Assembly: GCA_918807975.1 (NCBI GenBank)
Contig: OU964923.1
Coordinates: 2,356,001 to 2,420,000, forward strand
DNA from: Aplidium turbinatum
Taxonomy: Eukaryota; Chordata; Ascidiacea; Aplousobranchia; Polyclinidae
Length of the DNA: 64,000 bases
Reading direction: 5' to 3'
Below are positions 1-11,000 of the stretch, in pieces. The position numbers and the translations under genes are program-made. Each line of letters opens with the position of its first letter. Position 1 is the first letter of the stretch. The notes beneath the pieces are model-generated. The model ran no database searches. It was not told the origin of the DNA and saw nothing but the letters and a program-made list of their open reading frames with translations.

Positions 1-515
1 GTTATTGTAAAAACATGATGAAATCATTTTTTTGGTCCAAATTAAATTATTTTATTTTGATGTAGTTAATTCTAGTCAAACGTTAAATACGGCAGATGTA
101 GGCTAATGAAAATCCTTATCCTCAAACAAGACAAAATTTTTGCATTTTGAGTTTTCTTGGTTGTATTTTCAACAAAATATTATTTTTATATGAATTTTTG
201 GCGACGGCTTATATTTCATTTCCAAAAATTTCCGATATCCAACCGATTTACTGACTTATAAACTATTGAAAAGCTGTAAAAACGTTTATCAAAAGATGAA
301 TTTCTTTAATCAAATTTATGCAGCATTTGGTCATGCAACATTTTAATATAGGCTGTTTGTATGAGTGATTGTAACACTTTGTTTCGTGAGACTTGTGTTT
401 TCTCTGATTGAAAACTATTTGATTCAATTGCGTAGGCTAAGCATTTTGAATTCTATGGACTTTGAGTCTGATTGCAAATAAATAAATAAAATTAAATTAA
501 GATTTTTTGGCAAAA
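1..515. other. AT-rich stretch, no gene seen
   Basis: No open frame, RNA or repeat boundary could be supported here. The end of this stretch runs directly into the satellite array. Confidence 0.5.
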
Positions 516-1756
516 GGTTTGCTCACAACCGAATGCCCACGGCGAAGAACGCGCTGTGGGGCCCACCATTGGCTCAACGTCGCGTCAACAAACTATTTTT
601 ATATAGCGTTTTTGTTAGAATAAACCTTTGTTCACTTTAATTTCGTCAAATTGTAGCATATACTGGCCAATACTTCGAATTATTTTGTTGTGAATACGAA
701 AAATGATATTTGTTGTAGAAAGGTTGGTTCACAACCGAATGCCCACGGCGACGAACGCGCTGTGGGGCCCACCATTGGCTCAACGTCGCTTCAACAAAAT
801 ATTTTTTATATAGCGTTTTTGTTTGAATAAACCTTTGTTCACTTTAATTTCGTCAAATTGTAACATATACTGGCCAATGCTTCGAATTATTTTGTTGTGA
901 ATACGAAAAATGATATTTGTTGTAAAAAAGTTGGTTCACAACCGAATGCCCACGGCGACGAACGCGCTGTGGGGCCCACCATTGGCTCAACGTCACGTCA
1001 ACAAACTATTTTTTATATAGCGTTTTTGTTAGAATAAACCTTTTTTCACTTTAATTTCATCAAATTGTAACATATACTGGCCAATGCTTCGAATTATTTT
1101 GTTGTGAATACGAAAAATGATATTTGTTGTAGAAAGGTTGGTTCACAACCGAATGCCCACGGCGACGAACGCGCTGTGGGGTCCACTATTGGCACAACGT
1201 CGCGTCAACAACTATATTAGTCATATTAAATTTTTGTTGAAATGAACTTTAAAAATTCTTCATTTCACAGAATTATAATACATACTTGCCATATCTCTTA
1301 ATTCGTTTGCCAGAAACACCAAAATTGAGATTTATTCTCAAAAGGTTGGCTGACAACCGAATGCCCACGGTGACGTACGTGACGTTGGTTCTTCGTTGGT
1401 TCAACGTTGTGTTAACAACCTATTTATGATATTGACGTTTGTTGAAATAAAAATTTATAAAAGCTTCAATTCACAGAATTGTAATGGGTACTTTTCATTA
1501 TGTAAGATTATTTCACCCGGAATATCAAAATAAACAATCGGTGGCTGGAGGTTGGTTTTCAACTGAATGCCCACGACGATAAATGCGACGTTGGCCCACC
1601 ATTGTCTTAGCATTGTGTCCACAACCAAGTTTTACACAATATATATTTGGTAAAAAAAATGTTTTATGTGGTTTATATCACCAAATTATAACATGTTGTA
1701 CCCTTTTTTACTGATTCTTTGTCCAGTTAAAGAAATAATGTTAGTTGGCAAAGTGT
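516..1756. repeat. ~207-bp tandem satellite array, six to seven units
   Basis: Units start near 516, 722, 929, 1136, 1344 and 1550 and share a core reading ACAACCGAATGCCCACGGCG followed by a GC-rich segment and an AT-rich tail. The first four units are nearly identical and the next two are clearly diverged. A degenerate seventh GC-rich core may lie at about 1765-1810. The gradient from homogeneous to decayed units is typical of an array edge homogenised by unequal exchange. No coding sense: the short open frame at 1666-1953 is judged accidental. Confidence 0.88.
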
Positions 1757-3603
1757 TGTTTTGCGGCGAAAAGCCGACCGCGACGTTCGCGACCGTTGGT
1801 CAACGATCAGCCGACATTGTTTGCTGTGCGGGTACTTTGGGACAGGAAAGGTTGAATGCTAGCATTGTTTGCAACATTCACCAAAATATTCTTAATGACA
1901 TCAGCACAAATGACATTACTAATGAGTTTTCAATGCGTAGCCTACTACCGTAAGACGCAATATGTTCGGTTGTAACAAGTTCTTGTGATGTGTTTGAAAG
2001 TTATTATTTTTGTCATAAATTTGCAGATGTTCTTTTGTAGCTTCGATTGTTTTCAGTCTCCTGACTAGTGACTTTGTCCTACAGTGCACTAAGTGTAGTG
2101 ATTTTAGTGAAGGAGAGGACAAGAAGAAAAGTATAACTTCTGTTTTTTTTTTTTTTGGAAAAACTAAGTATTTATTGGAAGGTCATAGGTTCGAATCTTG
2201 CTGGAAGTACCAATTTTTCTTTGTTGGTTTCTTAATCTTGCAGCAGTCATTCACAAGAGCACTGGTAGCACTTTCATCTCCATGATTTCTTATCTGTAGC
2301 CTATATTATGATGTTAGCAGCTGATTTACCGAGGTCCGGTGATTGTTTAATAAACTTAATGGCCTACCAGTACCACTAAAATTGTGTATAAAAATATGCA
2401 TCCCCCCAATGTGCAAAATTGTCTAAAATTTGATAAAATGTTGATTTATCCCCCCCAATCCTCAACTAACTTCGGCACCACTGGTTATTCTCAATTTGAC
2501 AGCTCTGCAGGAGCTGATAGCGAAATGTTGTCATGTAGGTTTCAAACCTAAAGAACATAAAAATGTATGCATGATCGATTGAATAGCGAAGAAAGAAACG
2601 GAACAAGCGGACACTCTGCAAATCTTAAACTGTTGGGTTATACAACGGAACCTTTCGAGTATCTCATACCCTAAGAATTTTAAAAAATTTGTGCATAAAT
2701 GCAACTTTTTACTGCAACTTTCTCACGATTTTAGTGTAACGAAAACTTTCCCTACAAATGACCTTATATGAATAAACACAATTATTTTACTCTAGCTCTT
2801 CTAATGATAGACTTGGCACACTTTGATTCTTTGAAAAATATTTTTTAAATGACATCCAAAAACAATTTTACAATAACGAACTAGGCTACTTTTCACTTAG
2901 GCCTACCGTAGGCTACACTCCACTTTTTTTTGATGAAACCGCATAAGCACGTGGTTGGTCACGTGGATTTTTGAAGAAAAAGGCGGATGCATTGTGGGCA
3001 AAACTCAAAGTGGAGCACTGTAGTTACTGGGGCACTGTCGAGCACTCTCCCCTACTAAACATTTCTAACACACTAGCCTGCTGGCTGGTGGCCTCTGCAG
3101 CTTTACTGCCAGACTAATCTAGTTTTACACATAAAAATCTCAAATTCTGTAAAAAAAGTTTAAATTTGTTGTTATTAGCCTAAGCGTATTTAGCTCCCTG
3201 AATAACAATGCACTCGCAAAAATCAAAAGCACTTTGCGTGACAGCTGAAAACATCGCTTGAACCATCCGCCTCAAGTTTTTGACTGGAGGTGCGCGGTGT
3301 CCTGGCCTGTCATAGAGATCGTCTTGGTATTTACTGTATAAAATGTTATTTAGGCCTATACATCACCTAGCTTGAAGTGGCTGCTGACTAGACCACCGCT
3401 TGGTCTTTTCGCAATCTCCTCGTCATATGACACCACTGTTGCCACTCTCTTGGCTATTTTTGTATAAAATGACATTAGGAAACACTCAAGTCCCTAGTGA
3501 CGAAAAAATGACCTTGAAAACGAATGTTATCATTCGTTTACGCTGTCATTTTAACGTCGTTATAGAAAACACATTCTAAAGGAAATTTGTTGTTACGCAT
3601 CTT
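1757..3603. other. Intergenic DNA without a supported gene
   Basis: I see no coding region. A short imperfect inverted repeat (about 2910-3025, arms reading roughly CACTCCACTTT and AAAGTGGAGCAC) may be a small MITE, but no target duplication was found. The tRNA box-B-like word GGTTCGAATCTTG at about 2188 has no box A partner. Confidence 0.4.
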
Positions 3604-4256
3604 TCAAAAACACGAGCATTTCAAAATGAGAGTCACTATGTCCTGCCCGCTTTCGCTTATAAGCACATATTTTCCAGCAGAAAAAAGACTCTCCACCGCA
3701 GCACTGGAAGGAATGGGGGTGTTGTATTTAGGAATGAACAGATGTTTTAACTCGGTATTCGAAAAGCTCAAAGACTTGCTCCTGTCCAAAAAAAGGCGTC
3801 CACAATTGCTGCTTCCTTCTGCACGGACGTTTCGCCGGATGGCGCCAACACACTAAATTCATCCTCAGGGTCATGACTGGTGTTGGTGTCACTCTTCTCG
3901 GTATAAACCTGGCTTGCTGTCTCCCGCAATAGTCGAATTACATCTGTCTTGACTTTTTCTCGCAGTGCGTCAGCATCATCTGTGGAAACGTAGTGCAGAA
4001 ATTGTAGCCACGACGTCTTGAAGGAGGGATGAAGATATGATGCCATAACGCATTTCATGTTGTTGAAGCACTTAATGTTAAATTGCTTCTTCATCCCTTC
4101 AAGGACTTTCACTTTCAACTCCTCACAGGTCACAAGATCACTGATCTTGGTCAACTTCTTCGCGCAAATTGTTATGTTTGGAAGCAAGATTCCGTAATAC
4201 GCCTTGGACTCGCCCTGGAGATTGTCTAAAGCCTGGCAGATAAGCTTTATCACACG
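3604..4256 (-). pseudogene. hAT transposase, C-terminal part (broken)
   Basis: Two minus-strand frames together resemble the C-terminal third of a ZBED-type hAT transposase. The 3768-4253 frame contains the stretch LDNLQGESKAYYGILLPNI and the later words SYLHPSFKTSWL, typical of the hAT RNase-H-fold region just before the dimerisation domain. The 3604-3789 frame contains YNTPIPSSAAVESLFSAGKY, the hallmark of the hAT C-terminal dimerisation domain. The two frames overlap out of phase, so at least one frameshift separates them. Upstream sequence is cut at 4257, where a different repeat begins. The DNA-binding and catalytic N-terminal parts are absent, so this is a dead DNA-transposon fragment. 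Family assignment is from recognised motifs only. Confidence 0.85.
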
Positions 4257-4400
4257 CAGTGATGGGCATAATTATCGGCGATAATTCATCGGCGATAAAT
4301 TTTTATCGCTCAATTATTTTTTCAGTTATCGTTTATCGTTATCGCCAAAGGCAATATTTGATTATCGCCGATAATTAATCGCCGATAAATTTTATTTCGG
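4257..4400. mobile_element. ATCGGCGATAA-rich MITE end (CAGTGATGGGC terminus)
   Basis: Begins CAGTGATGGGCATAATTATC, a hAT-style terminus, and then carries repeated ATCGGCGATAA / TTATCGCCGATAA words in both orientations. It interrupts the hAT transposase fragment on its left. A similar end in opposite orientation lies at about 17865-18004. No matching target duplication links the two, so they are probably separate copies of one family. Confidence 0.6.
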
Positions 4401-5903
4401 ATCAACACGCAAGTGGAAAGACCATGAAAAGTAATATTTTTACTAGCCACCTAGTTAATGAAACTAAAATTAAAGCTAGTTCTTCTTCAGTGCCTGAAGT
4501 GTGTGTGCACAGGTCGTTGTCAGGGGAGGGGGCACGCCCCCCCTGCAGCGACGGCCCTGACAACACAATAATTTTCAGAGTGGCAAATTGCAATGCAATA
4601 AAATGCATGCAACAAGTCTCTTGTTGTTTTGCTGCAATCGGCAATCGCGAGTGAATTTTACAATTAAAATGTAAGCGCACAGGTGGTACAGATTCCTTTG
4701 AAGCGAAGCGAAAGAAATTGGCAAATGGTTTGTGAAAGTGTCGCAATACGAGGCCGCTTTTACATCGGAAACATGGTCTTTCGCGCCACCTTACGATCAA
4801 CTATTTTATTCTTGTGTTTTCTTTTTTTGTTGGAAGTGTTAGTTTTTAGTAATTATCGTAAAAAAATAAAATCTTTCTCGTCAAAACATGAAACTTACTG
4901 TTTTAAGCGCATTAAATCTTTAGATGAGTAGATTAACTAAAATTGCAAGAACTTGCCTTGAGACTTGCGGTTACGTCACAAACTCAGTTTAAAAGACAAA
5001 ATTCACACACAATAACAACACAAGATCGGTTATAGACTGTAAGATCGATTTTTTTCTAGCTTGGCGATATAACTTTAATCCAAAAATAATAACCAAATGC
5101 GTAAGTGCCATTTAACTTAAAAAGTTAACCCATTTGTGCCGAAAGTGAAAGTACTTAAAAAAAATTTCGGAAAATTTAAATATGCATAATTATGACCTAA
5201 AAAACATATCACAATTATTTTTTTCCTAATTGTGTTTGTACTTTTTGAGAAAAAAGCCGTCCTATATATAAGACGCTATAGGCAAATCCGTTATCAAATT
5301 TCACAAGTTTTTTGTGCGTAGCCTAATGCTTAAGTGTTATTACATTTTACTTATCGCTCAAAGTGATAAATGGGAAATGTCTTGTTCATGTCTTGTCATG
5401 TCATTATTGTCATCAAGCATTTTATTGAAATGAAAGTTCAAAAAATATGAAGATGAAAATTAGCAAAGTAACACAACATCACTGAAACAAGTCATTGCGG
5501 AATATGATATTGCTTGAAGCATTTGACATGCAGACCGACATCACATTTTTTGCATCTTGTAGTAGTTTTTGCATGACAATAGGCGCATCGAGTTGCGTGG
5601 TAAAATTATGCTAAATACAGTAGGCTATAACATGTATCATTTACCTATGCGACATAGCCTACCTTAATCAAATATTTTTATTCCCACAAAATATAGCCTA
5701 CAGTGCCTATATTGTAATTCTTATCTCAACAACTCAGCGTTCTGCCATTGCTTTAATGAAGGTGTTCACAAAGAAAACAAAAAAAATTATCTGAAATTAT
5801 CAGTAGGCTAAATTACAATAATTATGTTTTTGTTCTAAAACAAACACGACTAATTTGAGAAGCTTGATGGATTTCACAGTATGCACATTTTTACTACCAA
5901 TAA
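4401..5903. other. Non-coding stretch with a GC-rich hAT-like end near 4520-4560
   Basis: No gene supported. The segment ending GCGACGGCCCTGAC at about 4560 looks like one end of a G/C-rich hAT MITE (compare the CAGGGCCGTAGCC element at 50710), but the partner end was not found. The remainder is AT-rich and featureless. Confidence 0.35.
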
Positions 5904-6205
5904 GCCCCGATAGCTCAGTTGGTTAGCGCGTGACTTCTGGAACGAAGAAGCTTCAAGATCAAGCGGCGCTGGTTCGACTCTCGGGGTGTGCGCTTGAGCA
6001 ACGCACGTTAAGGACTGCTCTCCATTCAGCGGCATTTAATGGATGGAATAATTCCCCGGCAACAAGACTTCAACGATCGGAAACTTCACTCTGTCAATCT
6101 TGGTGACCGGGCCTGCGTCAGTGATTCAAAGCCTCTACAAGTATGCGAAACTGCCAGGATTAAGCTCTTCAAGAAGCTTTCCCAGTCCGAGGATAAAGAT
6201 TTGTA
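5904..6205 (+). mobile_element. tRNA-derived SINE (family 1), nearly complete
   Basis: The head reads GCCCCGATAGCTCAGTTGGT, a clear tRNA 5' end with Pol III box A. Box B follows at about 5972 (GGTTCGACTCTCGGGG). An insert in the anticodon region and a ~210-bp non-tRNA body follow, so this is a SINE and not a tRNA gene. Further copies or fragments of the body are at 22417, 28448, 30863, 38811, 46520, 56375 and 57705, making this the best copy for defining the family. Its 3' tail is cut by the palindromic element that begins at about 6203. Confidence 0.85.
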
Positions 6206-7077
6206 GGGACCCGAATGTATTTCCATTGTTTTTAGCTTTCTACAAAATGTAATTCTCACATAACATTTGCGTCTCTTAAAAAGGCTCACTTGTTGTGCAC
6301 CGAGATAATTTTGATGGATCATTTTTTACTCAAATAACCTTCCACCGGCAGCTTTCCTCAAGTGATTCTGTTTAATGGCAAGTCATCGCTTTCAATCTTC
6401 TCTGCTTCAACAAAACGTTATATCCTATCCGCAGTTCACCTCTGCGACGGAATCTCACCAGGAGTTCACCCTAGTTCGTAAACATTGTTGAAATTTGCCA
6501 ATTTTAAATTACGTAACTGCTTGCTTTTTTCTTTTTCTGAAAGTGGTTTATATACCTCTGAACAAAACAATTTTTAATTTAGACTCATAATATTACTGAA
6601 AATTAACCCAGACTCATAAGATAACTTTTCAAATTCAAAATCTAAATTCAATTCGAACTCACGAATAAAAGAACTTGAGACTCATTGTGTTACCTTTGTA
6701 CCATCGAAGCTTTGTTACGCCAGCAGCGGTTCTGCTGTCATCAGGGGAATAAACATTATAATACAAAAAAACCTCGAACCCCTTTGTACCATCGAAGCTT
6801 TGTTACGCCAGCAGCTGTTCTGCTGTCATCAGGGGAATAAACATTTAATATAAATAAAACCTAAAACCCCTGCATTGTGTTATTGGAATAATAAACAATC
6901 CAATAAAAACCCGAAAACTCCTCACTCGGGGCACCAATGCAGGGGTTTTCGGTTTTTTATTGAATTGTTTATTATTCCAATAACCTAATGCAGGGGTTTT
7001 AGGTTTTATTTATATTAAATGTTTATTCCCCTGATGACAGCAGAACCGCTGCTGGCGTAACAAAGCTTCGATGGTAC

Positions 7078-7567
7078 TGTTCCAGACGGATGTTCGCCTG
7101 GTCAAACGTCATGTAGAAACCGTTCGGGTCTACTGAATATTACGTCATGGAAATTCCTAAAACATGAGCCAAAATTGCACCATCGTCCGTAAGACTCGTG
7201 TCAATCCTGTTGAAACCGGTTTAAACATGAAATGTTGCGTCGCCTTTGAGTTATCACAAATTTTTCTCATTCATTCTCGAAGTTGTTTGTTGGAAGTCGG
7301 TCGCACATTTAACTGGGTTATTTGGTGCTTGCTAGCTGGACAAATTCTCCGTCTTTTATCCAAGTAATCTGTATCGTAGTGACAGTTTTGAGGTGTAGGC
7401 ATTGCATCTCCATTTCGATAGCCGCGGGCTAATTTTACAGGAATACACTTTAAGAATAGACGTTTCAAGAAGTGTTTCTTTTTCGGTCACTATATGCAGA
7501 CAAACGGATCCGGGAACTTTATGTTACAATTTTCCCACGAAGAGATTATGGTTTACCGCTGTGACCA
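7078..7567 (+). repeat. BEL/Pao 5' LTR
   Basis: 490 bp, TG...CA ends, practically identical to the 3' LTR. Directly preceded by the GGTAC target duplication. Confidence 0.95.
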
Positions 7568-8089
7568 TAAAAAATAAAAGACGATTTTTGTCAGTTGGTA
7601 GGTCAAGAAGAAATTAAAGCAAGAAAAATAAACGACGATTTTTGTTAGCTGGTAGGCCAAGAAGCACTTGAAGGCATAAAAATAAACGACGTGTTTGTTG
7701 TCAGCTAGTGCAGAAGAACTAATTAGAAGTACAAGAAATAATAAAAGAAGATTTGTTGGTTGGTAGTCTACACTCTTACAGAAGCAAAGAAAAGTAAAGA
7801 CATTTCTTCTCAGTTTGGTACTGAAGAAAAATAACTTTGACAATCATTGGCAAGAAAGAAGATTAAAAGACAATCCATCTGTGCTTGTAGATTCAAGTGG
7901 AAGAATCCAAGCAAGTTTGTGGACTTTAGGACTTCATACTCGTACAGCTACGGTATCGTGCATTTAAATTCTTTTTTGTATTTTTACGGTCTTTGCAGTT
8001 AAGTTTTTTATAACTACTGTAGCCTAATAATTTGTGTGTTTGTGTAACTTAATTTTTTTTAATTGTTAAATTTAGCCCCAACATTTAAT
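7568..8089 (+). other. BEL/Pao leader with degenerate tandem repeats
   Basis: Between the 5' LTR and the long frame lie three to four diverged ~58-bp units (about 7568-7760), each with a purine-rich AAATAAACGACGATTTTTGT-like part and a word close to TGGTAGG(T/C)CAAGAAG. No single obvious primer-binding site adjoins the LTR. The repeated TGGTAGG word could be related to priming, but that is speculation. Confidence 0.5.
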
Positions 8090-11000
8090 ATGTCTACACT
8101 CGGTGGCGACAAGGACTCGACCGCCGTAGACTCGACTGAGTTTAAGCCTGATGATGTTCTTTGCGGTCGGGCAGGCCATTCTGGGGAGGGACCCATTAAC
8201 GATGAGGCTAAGTCAGTTCGAGAGGCCCGGCATCTTAGACGGGATATTTTGACTCAAATTGGGAAACTTTCTGTAGCCCTAGGTTCTTTGAGTGATAAAC
8301 AGGAACTGTTAATTTTTAGATCTAAGTTATCTACTTTAGAAAAGGAATTACGGCATTTCCATGCTCTTTTGACTAAAATCTTTAACTCTGCAATCTTGGC
8401 AGAACTTCGTGATAGGGTAGACCCCGAATTTAACTCGTTAAAAAATAACTTTGAACAAAAAGAAAGTGAGTTCTCAGATATGTTGGATGCTGACATACAT
8501 CCTGAGGATAGCGCCTCAAATGTAAGCACTAAGATGTCTAGGACTTCGTCTCGGATAGTGGCACAAATTAACCTGCAGCTAAGACGAGAGGAGCTCCAGA
8601 TACAAGCTGAGGCCGAAGCGAGAGCTGCTGAGGCTGCCGCGAGAGCTGAGGCCATTCGAGCTGAGGCTGCCGCGAGAGCTGAGGCCGAAGCGAGAGCTGC
8701 TGAGGCTGTCGCGAGAGCTGAGGCCATTCGAGCTGAGGCTGCCGCGAGAGCTGAGGCCGAAGCGAGAGCAGCTGAGGCCGCCGCGAGAGCCGAAGCGAGA
8801 GCTGCTGAGTTCGCACTCAAAGACGCTCAGTTGAGGGCTGAACAACGTAAAGAGGTAGTTTTAGCTGAATATCGATCAGAGGTGGGCTCTCGGCGTAGCT
8901 CTAAGAAGGGCTCTTCTAGGCATTCCAGAAATGAACATCAATCGCAGTTTAATTTACATAACCTTTTCCAAACGCCCGTTCAACCTGTGAGTGGACCAGG
9001 GCAATCCACACGTTTTCCAGCTGTTTCAGCAGGTCTCGGGGCCGCGGCTAAGGGTCTTCCGAATGCTGTAGAGCCAAGGTCTGCGAATTACAACCGAACT
9101 CCTCCCCCAGAGCGTACAGGTCACGGGGCCGCCATTAGTAGTAATGCTTTGCCCCCTTCACAGTTTTCTGCGCCGCTAGGTTTTGATCGCCCAGCTACAC
9201 GTAATTTGGGTGGTTGTGAGAGGCGTATTGCGTCTCCTGATTTTAACGTGTGTGAGGATCGTGGTCGGGCTGTGCATGTGACTGAGCCCACTCAGCCCCT
9301 TAAGGGATATAGCTTGTCTTCTCCCGCTAAATCGAGTTCTCAACAGCAGGATTGCTTTTTTGAATACCAAAATAGTAGGACGTTTTTCGATAAGGCGGCC
9401 TTGATTGGTTACGATGGTAATAATATGCCATTTATCTTCTTTAAAAATCGTGTTACGGCCTTAATGGCAGCTTTGCCCTTTAAGGGGACTCGTTTAACTT
9501 TGTTACAAGCAGCTTGTGTTAGAACAGCTGCGCAAACGATTGCTAATTTGGTTTCTGACACCCCTGGCTTGTCAGAGGAAGACAGGATAGAAATGTCGTT
9601 AGCTCGCTTGTCCCAGCGTTTTGGGGTTCGTGGAGGTCTTTTCGCAGAACCAGAAATTAGAAAGTATCGCTATGGTAGCAAATTGACTTCGACCTCTTCC
9701 AGTGATCTGAAAGAGTTTAAAGATGAATTATCGCAGTGTTTGCTTTACGCGCAAGCTTATGGTCAGCGTGATAAATTAGAAGGACGTTTTGTTTTGGATT
9801 TGGCTAAGCGACTCCCGTTTGACGCTAAGCAGCGTTATCTTGACTTTTTAGGTGATCAGTATGGTGGCACTGATGAGCCTACCTTTCAGAGTTTGTTTGA
9901 ATTTGTAGTACGGGAGGAAACGCGTAAGTCGACTGATTTTAGCATTATGCTAATGGGCGATTCTGGTGAGTCGCAGCAATTTAAAAAGTTTGGCAAAGGA
10001 AAATTGCCTTCATGTCCGGTTAGGCAGACGTCCGTAAAACCCCATGATGATGTGATGTCAGGGAGTTCGCAGTACTCGACTGTTGTTGGCGCACCGCGCG
10101 GTGGTGAAGCCAGACGTAAAAACCTACCGGCATGCATTTGTTGTTCGTCACGTGGTCAAGTTGAATATCATTTTTTGTCTAATTGTAAAGAATTTTTGCG
10201 CTTGACACCTAAAGATCGGAGAGATGTCATTGTGAAAGCTGGCAAATGCTTGAATTGTTTGCGCCAGCATATGGTTAGGGATTGCGTTCATGCAAATAAC
10301 TGTCGTAAGTGTGGGCCTAACAGCGATAGGAAACACTATTTTCTTCTGCATGATTTTTATGTGACGTCACGTGATTCTCTGGATTCGGTTGGGAAAGATG
10401 ATGCTCGTGCCAGAGTTCCTGTGCGTAATGTTAAGATTGGAAATGTTAAAGCAGCCTTTAACCGCGTTACTGCTGCTCGTGTTTTGAATCCAATGACTGG
10501 CAAATCGAAGTTGGTGTATTGTCAGCATGATCCTGGTTCGCAGTTGACGTTTGTTTCGAGTGACTTGGTGTGTGAACTTGATCTTAAACCGTACGATAAA
10601 GCGTCGTTTAAAATGGATACCCTGGCTGGTCAGAAAGCTACTTGTGCTGACCTTGTCAAACTCAACATCCAGTCGTTAGAGACAGATGAACTGTTTTGTG
10701 ATATAACTTCGGTGGTTAACCCAGCTTGGGCTGATGATGTTAAAACTTTACCGCATAAACAAGATTTAAATGGTTTCCGTCATTTTCATGACGTGAATAT
10801 GTTTCATTTGAATGATTGTAGTACTGTAGATGTACTGATTGGCAACGACAACGCTTATTTGATGTGGGCAAAAGAAGAACGTGTTGGTGAAAATCGTAGT
10901 GAACCGCATGCTTTACTCACTCCTCTCGGTTGGTTGGCTTGTGGTGGTAAGTCACCCTTAGAGGAAAGCGTTGCTAAAGTGTGCAGAGTGCAGACGTCTT

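Noticed and set aside
5904-5990. A tRNA gene
   Set aside because: Good box A and B, but an insert in the anticodon region, no proper anticodon arm, and a body repeated elsewhere. It is a SINE head.
8254-8845. Serine/alanine-rich minus-strand frames opposite the BEL gag region
   Set aside because: They are the antisense image of the GCT/GAG-rich repeat in the plus-strand frame.
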